Positions 56,326 through 64,000 of a stretch of DNA of 64,000 bases are shown here, one piece after another. The first letter of the stretch is position 1. Each line of letters opens with the position of its first letter. Made by a program: the position numbers and the translations under genes. The notes below the pieces were generated by a model. That model saw only the letters and a program-made list of their open reading frames with translations. It ran no database searches and was not told where the DNA came from. The stretch is from Physcia stellaris. Taxonomy: Eukaryota; Ascomycota; Lecanoromycetes; Caliciales; Physciaceae. The stretch is from the NCBI GenBank assembly GCA_018902385.1, contig JABSSW010000005.1:310001-374000 (forward strand), given 5' to 3'.

Positions 56326-57960
56326 ATCGTGGCCTTTGGGTGGGGAAAGTTGCGGGGATACAAGAGGCGGGAGAGGGTTTGTGGGGAATGCATAGGCATC
56401 TTAGTTACGAGGATGAGAATGAGACAAATGTGTACGTACAATCAGCGAGTTAAAGTAAGATACAAGAGCATGAACGTTGAATCAGGTTCACATCCGGTGC
56501 TGTCTCCAACGGGATCATCCGGAAATGAACACAGGAAGTATGGCCTTACAAAACCAAATGAGATCAGCATCTGCCAGAAATGGTGGGTGCTTCAAGTTAT
56601 CACCGCAATCAGTCGAAGACTTTCGCTCAAGACCCTGCAACCCACTCTGGGAGATTGATACTTACTCTCGGTGATCCAGTAGCTAATTAGAGGATGTGAG
56701 ATCCCCGAGCGGAGCTTCCAATAGCTAAAGCGCCCAACGGTGCAAGCCGTACCAAAAAGGCGCTGCATACCACGAAAATTCGTGGCAGACTGAGGCCTCG
56801 CACCGGATCGTATCACGAAACTATGGGGCACCGATAGTTTGTAATGGCATTTTCACAGTTTTGTGAACTCGCGGGTTTGACGAGAGCTTGTTGCACAATT
56901 TTCGGTGCACAAATTTGATGCACAGTCGAAAATATGTTTCATGCATCAATTCTTCCTAATTTTGTTAGAGTTGTAGCATTCTGACATGATCGCAATATAC
57001 AAAATCACTTGCACCACCGTACAAACGGTGATCACGACCCTCTGCACTGCACCGAACGGTACGATGCAAGAAATGGGCCGCACCCTTTGGGCTTGAAACC
57101 GTGGTGCACCGATAGTGAAAGTAATTCGGTGCATCATTATTGGGCGCCATGTCAGTAGCTTGGCTTCGAGGATTCTGCAGCCGATTTAAGATGGTGTCAT
57201 CACACTTTCGGAATGCATCCTGTCTATGTGAGATAGGTCCTTGAAGAGCGATATTGGAAGATAGCCACTTCACGTAGTCAGGCTCGCTCGATGGCTCTGC
57301 TTCCACTAATGCATTGGCGGGTTGAGTAGATTCTCTAGGAGGCTTTCAATCTGCATTCTAGCAGGCGAATATTTTAGATACAGGAGGACACATCTAGAAC
57401 AGAGAACGCCTTGTTCGACTGACCAGAAGGTCTCGAAGTGATCTAAGTTTTCGCAGCCAATAGCGCTTTTCGCACGCCAGACTAAGCCTATCCCGGCTCT
57501 CGTATCTCATGAAGACGCGCCTAGTGAGATGCATGGAGGATGCATGATGATAGCGCCATCTGGTCCTGCCTAACTCATGAGATCTTAGCATGTCCGATCA
57601 AGTCTCTTCCACGTAAGCCTCGCTACCTCAAGCTTTCAATGCTTGGCGCGCTTCAAGAAGGCATGCAAGCTTTCTTCACCATCGTAGTCGCATCTACATA
57701 CACGTGGGTCAAGGCCTCACTTCGTGCTTCGGGGCTCGCCTATGAGAACCGAATTTACCTTAGGCACAGTACGGCTTTCCCCCATGATCAATAGCACCAA
57801 GGGCTAAGATCACCTACATATATGTCCCGCAAAGCCCCAGGCAATGCTTATACAGGTATCCAGCAACACTTTCGAGGCTTCCAAGTCATACCTTCAGTTC
57901 AAGCAGGTCAAGCTTCTACTTCATACGTGTTCATCTGTCTTTGAATATCAGGCTGTAACG
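56326..57960. other. 1.6-kb gene-free stretch
   Basis: Contains a 3' segment that recurs at 60.9 kb (see repeat), a cluster of CGGTGCA/TGCACCG words at 56730-57145, and the promoter of the interrupted gene. No coding region supported. Confidence 0.5.
56341..56475 (+). repeat. Diverged duplicate of 60852-60998
   Basis: Shared words in order: GTTGCGGGGATAC / GGTGCGGGGATAC, CATCTTAGTTACGAGG / CATCTTAGTTCCGAGG, GTGAGAATGAGA-like, and AGTAAGATACA(A/G)G. It starts just after the BLI-3-like stop codon. Confidence 0.7.
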
Positions 57961-58402
57961 ATGTCCCACTCCAGTGATTCCGTTGTTGGGCTTCTTCAAG
58001 AACTGTTCGTTGGGCGGGGACAAACAGCGATCAATTGGGGATGGAGTGGCCGGCCCCTGAACGATATCGGCAAGCAAGTGGAAGAAGGCGACCACATCAA
58101 ACTCAAGATCTTCGTCACTGAAGCTGGTTTTACTCCACAGGCGCTCAATATTACGGGCAAGGATCCGACCAGTTACGCCGAGCAAGTCTGCAGCGAGTTC
58201 GCCGAGAATGGTTTTTGGGCCAAGGCAATTGGGGGCGATGGGCAATGGGGCAAAGCCACGGAGTTCACGGTCCAGAAGATACATAACACTGCTCGCACCG
58301 ACTTTGGCTGGGGTCTGAGCGCTATGTTTCAGGGGAAAATCCAATACCTAAGTAACCACGGAGATTGGGTCAACTATTTTAAAGAGACTCTCTTCCACAA
58401 TA

Positions 58403-58818
58403 GGGGTATTCAGAACCTCTTTTTTCGGTCCCATATGGGCCATATGTACTGCAAACAGGGGGTTGAAACACTCCCCCACGCTAAAAGTTGTCGCAATTTC
58501 GTACTACATGGCCCACATGTCCTGCAAACAAAGTCAGACGAATTCGTCTGACTTTACTTGCAGGTCGGTTCCATATGGCCTGCAAATACTAGCGTTGAAC
58601 ATCGATTACTCGCTTAACGCGTTGTTGTTGTTGTTATTGTACGCCAAGATGTTTCTACCGATACAACTATACTCCTTATTGACTAGCATGGCGGGACATA
58701 CAAGAATACCTGTCTCGCTTGTTTCATGGGGTCTTCACGATCATGTGGCCCATGTAGTACGAAACAGTACATGTAGGACGCAAAATAAATCGGTCAAAAA
58801 AGAGGTTCTGAATACCCC
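58403..58818 (+). mobile_element. 416-bp TA-flanked inverted-repeat element inserted in a coding exon
   Basis: Left end GGGGTATTCAGAACCTC followed by T6; right end is its exact inverse. TA lies on both sides (58401-58402, 58819-58820). A second inner inverted pair (GTACTACATGGCCCACATG near 58501 against CATGTGGCCCATGTAGTAC near 58742) and a 26-bp perfect palindrome at 58530-58555 lie inside, along with a GTTGTTGTTGTT run. No open frame of a transposase. It is a non-autonomous element, unrelated in sequence to family 1. Confidence 0.85.
58530..58555. repeat. 26-bp perfect palindrome inside the element
   Basis: AAAGTCAGACGAA is followed immediately by its exact reverse complement, centred on an EcoRI-type GAATTC. 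Confidence 0.9.
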
Positions 58819-59639
58819 TAATCTTTGCCTGGGCGTGAGAAAGACTGGGTTTCCACAACCTAGCTACCAGATGTGGTTCATGTCCAAACCTTCGACCGCG
58901 ATCAAGAGCTACGAACGCTTGAATGTCAAGGGCCAAGGTAGGTTCGCCGTCTTCATGTTCGTACGAGCCGACCAGCCAGATCCAAACCCAGGAGCCGTGC
59001 TTGAGGCGTCTACAGGGAAGACAGATCCAACTCCAGCTGCTTCCAATAATCCAACTCCGGCTGCTTCCAATAATCCGATACCTGCGCCGAGCAATCCAGA
59101 GGATGTGATCGTCCGTGATGACGGGGTAAGGCACTGCTGCAATTTCGCTCGCCGCATGCTTCGAGAAAGCCTTTGCTAACTCTTGATATTCACTGTAGGT
59201 TGGACCGCATGTTGGAGCTCCCGTAGCGCCTGCCGCGCCCGCAGCACCAGCTCCAAATCCTGTCTCGGCACCAATTGGGATGCCACAGCCGACGGCGAGC
59301 GCTGGGACCGCGCCCCCCAAGACGACTGGGCCTGAGACCGGAGCAGGCCAGTTTGCGGATCAGGCGAAATGACGTGCTATTGGGCTTCATGCTATTCAAT
59401 CTTTTCATGTATTGGGTTGAAAACCTGGTTCTTGCGAAAATGTGTAACGACCATGCTACACTATTCCTATGTCACCGAAACGTACTTTAATGAGTATTGG
59501 ATACATCTTTCTTTGCTTGGTGCTATGGACGGTAATGCGGACGAGATTTGACTTGTCTAGCTGCACGCTTCAATTACGTAACCAGACTCTATTCCCTCCC
59601 GTCCACATCGTGCCTGTCTTCTGATCTGGGCTGGCAGTA

Positions 59640-59766
59640 TCCCTTTGTTCGTCGTTCAAGCAGCAGCCCCCCCGCCCCTCCTATCTAGTTATATCTGCTG
59701 GTAGGATCCTATAGGGTATGTATAATTAGACATTGAGGGGTGCTGCTCAAACGACGAACAAAGGGA
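59640..59766. mobile_element. 127-bp foldback MITE with ~30-bp terminal repeats
   Basis: Left arm TCCCTTTGTTCGTCGTT then CAAGCAGCA; right arm is its inverse with two mismatches (TGCTGCTCAAACGACGAACAAAGGGA reversed in part). TA flanks both ends (59638-59639, 59767-59768). The unpaired centre is under 70 bp. Confidence 0.8.
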
Positions 59767-59904
59767 TACGGATCCCCCTCTTGGTAAATGGACTTCCCTA
59801 CCCGGAAGCCTTCCTCGGAATTGACTTCCGACGCATAACTCCTGCCAAAGTTCGATTCTGGTATACAAAAGTGACCTTTCGGTCGGAGATACCTGATAGT
59901 AATC

Positions 59905-60005
59905 TATCTACTATCTACTTGTCTACCTCCCTACCTCCCTACCTGTTTACCTACCTTCCTACCTGTCTACCCGTCCATCTATTTACCTACCCATCTCTCT
60001 CCCCG
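59905..60005 (+). repeat. Degenerate CTAC/CTACCT pyrimidine tract
   Basis: Repeated CTACCTCC, CTACCTGTT and CTACCTTC words with no purine other than scattered A and G; a strong strand asymmetry over about 100 bases. Confidence 0.7.
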
Positions 60006-60851
60006 CCCTGCCTTTCCGTCCATCTATCCGCCCAGGCCGAGGACATGAAATGGACGACGGTGAACGAAACGGATAGCATATGATGACGAAAAACAATATC
60101 GCAGTCGTATCGTGCTTCGACCGATTTGATCTGCAGGCCAGGTCCGAGACAGGTGGGTGAGTGGATAGATTGATGTGAGATGTGAGAGATAACTTCATCG
60201 AAAATGCATGCTTTGTCTTTGCGATTATCGCGGAGAATGAGATGGGTTGTTGAGACGATTGAGGATTTTTTAAATGGAAGATCGCTCGACCGTTGGCAGA
60301 AGACGTTGAGTCGAAAGATCTTTGCGAATGGTTTCGAGAAGGGCTTTCGAATAGGAGAGTCCTTTTGTTAAACGCGAGGCGTTTATTATCAAGATTAGAG
60401 ATGCGTGTGTTGTCAATCTTGAATTCCAATCAAATCCACTTCCTTTGCCCTTCCCTCCCCCACGCAGTGCAATCTTCTCCCAACCTCCCCCAAGCCCAAC
60501 TGCTCACCCCCAATCCAACCCGAAACCATTGCAATCGACCCTACCCTTTCTCCACTCACAACGAGGTCGCAAAGCTGGAACCCGTTGATGAAAAATCAAA
60601 ACTTATCTCACCTGAATATTAAGATTTCCTGAGCTGCACATCCTCTTGCTCTTGAGCTTCAAGAAGAGGGTGTGGGATATAGATGCGGAAAAGGGGATGA
60701 TAGAGGGGTATCCCTCGCTCCGTAGCGAGAACCTTCGATGTTTGCCTCCAACCGCTCTCCCACTTATTCGCAAATCAGCGTGGAGAAGCGCGAGTAAATG
60801 GCCTTAGAAGCTCAGTCATGCTCAAGCTTATGATTCTCGAACGAGCAACTA

Positions 60852-60998
60852 AATTGGGGGAAGAGGTGCGAGGGGTGCGGGGATACGAGCGAAAGAGATG
60901 GTATAAGAATGGACATTACGCCATCTTAGTTCCGAGGGTGAGAATGAGATGAATGCGCAACAAGCAATCGAAGGAAGTAAGATACAGGGGAGCCAACA
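60852..60998 (+). repeat. Diverged duplicate of 56341-56475
   Basis: See the entry at 56341-56475. No coding sequence accompanies this copy, so only 3'-flanking DNA was duplicated, or the gene part has decayed. Confidence 0.7.
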
Positions 60999-62151
60999 TG
61001 ATCATTTCGGTAGATTCTGAGACCCGCGCAAGGTTTTTGGGAGCTTCATACCCTTACCGTTGCCTAATGAACTCATCTTTCGCTGCTTATATCCATCTCC
61101 CGTATCCATCGAAAGACAACAGCCATCCAATCCCGATGTCGTCATGGCACAGTCTTCAGCAACCCCGTCCCAACAGTTTCAACTTAAAAAGAGGTCGATT
61201 CACGTCCAGTCCTCCCAGTTGGGCCAACCAATCGCCAAAAGGAAAAGACAAAGCGTGTATTTCTGCTTCTTGTTGATTGATAGCTTCAACCTTATTATCG
61301 ATTAAGAGGCACGCCGACGAGGGGACATTTTCGAAGAGAGCTTGAAAGGCGGGATAACATGTGCGACTAGATGGAATGAGCTGACAACCACGGTTGGATG
61401 ATGACTTGAGGTTCGTGGAAGATGGGTTAGTCGAGAGGAGCTGAACGGAAGAGCTAAATGGTGAAAAAGGTTAAATTTACAATAGAGACGCGATGGAATT
61501 TAAGCTCGGACCAGGAAACAGAGACAGTCATATGAGTGAAGAAAACCCTTTGAGCTTGCGATCATAGACTAGATAGATATAACGGAATTGACCAATTGAG
61601 ACGAAAGCGTCGCATAGGAAGGTTGCATGGATGTTGTCTCGGTCCAAGCCCCCTGGAAATCTCGAGGAGTGTGTGCTACAGTAGGTACTTCACCGCCGTT
61701 AGAAGACCTGACCCTCTTGAGTCGTCGGCGAGATTGGAGCGTAGGCTAGCGTCATACGTCTGCAGCCAGTATGACTTTTCTCTTTGTGCTGGTCGTTGGT
61801 CATTGTAGATTATTCGTCGTCGAAGACTGGGGCCAGGGTGAGTAATTAGATAGTCACGTCGATGAATCATTGATAACGGTACTGTTCTAGCCAATATGGT
61901 ATGCTTTGGTTGGGGTGGTAAATAATTCTACAATTTCCCGTAGTTCTATCTAGAAACAAAAGCAGCGACTTTAATCGACAAGTACGCTACACAAATCGAC
62001 ACAGCTGTTAAAGTTCAGAAATAAAGGCAAACTCCAGGTTATTAGCATCTCGTAGGCAATAGATAGTAGAGAAAATCATTCCAAATCTATGCTGCCGCCA
62101 GGGACTTTGGAAGCGGTCGTAGCTTAAAAGGCATGCTGACTGTGGAAACGT

Positions 62152-63999
62152 TTATTGTACTAAAATAACGTCTGGACAGGCCTCTATAAAATCCATCAAA
62201 GGCTTTGCCTCGAAGGAATATACCAGCATTTTGCTACGAACACAAGCCTTGAGAGACGCGAGGACTATTGCGGAATACGGGACATTTATAGATTCTTGAT
62301 TCCGCGTGTGGCTTGGGTACATCCTATCAAGATCCAGCGTGAAGTGTTGCAGAACGCCGAAAGCGGAGGGGATGCTGATGTTCGCAGCTCTTACGTCGAT
62401 ATGGATGGTTGAGAGGGTTGCTTGTTTCAGGTGGCGCAAAGATTGATAGAATAGTTTTTGAAATTCCTCATTAGTCATCATAAGGATGCCAATCATCCGA
62501 TCGACGATGACCTTTTCGTTGGGTTGACAGAGCGCTTCAAGGGTCTTATCAAGTTTAAAAAGGATCGAAGATATCGATCGATTAGGAGAGCCTGATTTTT
62601 CGAGGCGACGTAATACGGGTCCCAGGCTCTGAGCTAGGTTGCTCTGTTCAAGAGCGCCGAGGCCGATGTTGCTTATTCCGTTAACAATTCGATCCCCCAC
62701 ACGCAAAAGGCTGCGACCAGCCCAACACAGCAGGCGCATGCCGACAGAGTATTTTGCGCCTTGAATGAGCTAACCCTCGGGGTGCCATTCCATTTCGAGT
62801 AAGGAATAGACCATCTCTTGGGCGTCTGCTCGGTTGACATATACAGGAGCACGTGTCTCCTGGGCGTCCGAATATTGATCATAAACTTTAACTTTGATTC
62901 GAGGCAACCTAATCCAAGGGGATTCGGCGGGAACGTATGTCCTTTCCTCGTGTTCTTCCAACAGTTTACTCATCGAGTGACTGTCTCTCACCGGACTAAG
63001 GACTAGTACTCCATCCCGATCGGCTGCAAAACATCGCGCCATAGCATCCATGGCTGGGTCACGATCGCTGGCTGGTAGAAGCTGGTATGCTCGAGGCCCT
63101 TGATGGACCATATTGCCGATCGATTCGCGTTGGGGTCGATCATCGTCATCATCATCATCATCATCACGACGATGAGTTCTTCGAGGTGCTGAAATAAGGC
63201 GGAGTCGAACGGGCTCGGAGTCAGATGAGTCGTGGCCAAGTGAGTCAGTGTCCAACGAACTCTCCGCCAGGCCGAAAAAGCGGCCGTCCCAGAGAGGCAT
63301 CAAGCCTAAAGCCATCATGAATAACGTTTTTGGAGCAAGTACATCCGGCAATTTTGACGAAGATCCACCGTAGGGACGGCCGCAAACCTTAGATATCTTT
63401 CTTTAGGTTTCGAAATCAATTCGAAGCTATCAGTAACACCATGGATTTTCTGGGCCGTTGCCGTGGATTGATATCCCACGTTCAATCGTTCCCGACGGCG
63501 TAGAAAACCCGACTACTCGTCCTCTAGGCCTGAACTTCCCTTTATCTTTCCTTTCCCCGTAGCGACCGATCAAGCCTATCGCCAGCAGCCATAGCTTATG
63601 CACTGGAAGAAATGCCCGATCTCCTTGGATTTCCAAATTGTCACCTCTTGAATATTCCACACCGTAGGCTTTGATCAGATGACCAAGACTGACCCATGTT
63701 GTTTCCATTGTGACTTCTTTGAAGGCAGTATGATTGAGAACAAAAGTGCTGTCGATGAGTACAGGGGCTGTCTTGAGCAGTGAAGCCTTCACGCGCTGTA
63801 GTAGCCATATGTTAGGACCAGCATGTATGCCTTTGGTGATGAATTCATTATCGTTTGCAGCCGCAGCCAGCGCTTTATGTCGTTCCGTCCGTGATGCACG
63901 CCAGATGAGAATCGGGCCGATGATTCCAACAAGCGCAAGTATTGCGATAAATGCAGCTGCCCAGGTGCCGATGACACCAGCGATATCGAGGGAGCCCAT
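62152..63999 (-). pseudogene. Decayed single-pass membrane protein of a fungal lineage-specific family
   Basis: Minus strand. Part 1 (63999-63430) begins MGSLDIAGVIGTW with one membrane helix, then the cytoplasmic W-V-S-L-G-H-L-I-K-A-Y and L-P-V-H-K-L-W-L-L-A-I-G blocks typical of this family. Part 2 (63351-62770) has TLFMMALGLMP, an Asp9 run coded by CATCAT repeats (63143-63170), and a V-Y-x-x-Y-x-D-A-Q region ending HPEG. Part 3 (62739-62152) continues in the same frame after a TAG at 62770-62772. The join between parts 1 and 2 could not be made cleanly: the obvious donor (GTGTTA) and acceptor (CTAAAG) create a stop. With one in-frame stop and one unjoinable boundary I call a pseudogene, but a missed exon is possible. 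No function is known to me for the family. Confidence 0.5.
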
Positions 64000-64000
64000 G

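Larger units (their letters stand above)
57961..59372 (+). pseudogene. Unknown gene split by a 416-bp TA-flanked element
   Basis: Segments 57961-58402 and 58821-59125, then a 73-bp intron (GTAAGG...TGTAG) and 59199-59372. Removing the element and one TA restores one frame of 306 residues. The first 146 residues contain W-G-W-S-G-R-P-L-N-D-I-G, D-H-I-K-L-K-I-F-V-T-E-A-G and NTARTDFGWGLSAMFQGK; the second part has Q-M-W-F-M-S-K-P-S-T-A and GQGRFAVFMFVRADQP; the end is a low-complexity Pro/Ala/Thr tail with two copies of PTPAASNN. I do not recognise the family. Without removal the frame runs into the element and stops at 58551. Unless the element is spliced out of the RNA, the gene is interrupted. 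Short host repeat PTPAASNN appears at 59029-59076. Confidence 0.65.
59373..62151. other. 2.8-kb gene-free stretch
   Basis: Contains a foldback element, a degenerate CTAC pyrimidine tract and the second copy of the duplicated segment. Short frames (for instance 61060-61305 and 61596-61808) have no recognisable features. Confidence 0.5.

Noticed and set aside
1-64000. tRNA, rRNA, CRISPR array, bacterial operon or prophage features
   Set aside because: None was recognised; the spliced fungal gene structures exclude a bacterial origin for the window.

Overview
This window is nuclear DNA of a filamentous ascomycete (Pezizomycotina). The evidence is many short GT-AG introns (about 45-110 bp, often with a CTAAC or CTGAC branch site), HET-domain and NACHT-ankyrin genes, a tetraspanin of the fungal TSP3 type, a BLI-3-like flavin-fold protein, an MmgE/PrpD gene, and several families of small TA-flanked inverted-repeat elements. 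No tRNA, rRNA, CRISPR or bacterial-type feature was recognised. Species cannot be named from the sequence alone. All exon joins below were read by eye from splice sites and protein continuity.

Layout. 1-9.2 kb: two cell-surface carbohydrate genes, a membrane-anchored GH16 glucanase-like protein and a family-2 glycosyltransferase of the ZtGT2/FgGT2 type, separated by 3.6 kb of non-coding DNA. 9.2-12 kb: G-rich DNA and three diverged tandem copies of a ~265-bp unit. 12-36 kb: a fast-evolving island with a NACHT-ankyrin NLR-like gene, two HET genes, a tetraspanin, four members of a local F-box-like family (one carrying an in-frame stop), a Ser/Lys-rich tail-anchored protein, and a large 2OG-Fe(II) oxygenase gene broken by a stop and a frameshift. 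36.5 kb: a tiny spliced gene encoding a perfect array of 14 cysteines at every third residue. 37-48 kb: six metabolic genes in two head-on groups: MmgE/PrpD and a glutamine-synthetase-like enzyme on +, then an SDR, a zinc alcohol dehydrogenase, a pyrroline-5-carboxylate reductase and a phytanoyl-CoA-type dioxygenase on -. 49-59 kb: a 54-residue zinc-ribbon-like protein, a secreted protein of unknown function, a membrane-anchored aspartic-protease-like protein whose first catalytic Asp motif is replaced, a BLI-3-like protein, and an unknown gene split by a 416-bp TA-flanked element. 62-64 kb: a decayed membrane-anchored gene.

Themes. (1) A MITE family with a near-palindromic terminus (TCCCATGGTCTGGT, TA target duplications) has at least seven copies or fragments here, one of them apparently nested in a second element. 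(2) Three genes carry premature stops that each fit a CpA to TpA change (CAG/CAA to TAG/TAA), the signature of repeat-induced point mutation, and two carry one-base deficits in homopolymer runs, which could be either real decay or assembly errors. (3) The 37-48 kb group may be a catabolic or biosynthetic cluster for a nitrogen-containing carboxylic acid; this is inference from family membership and adjacency only.
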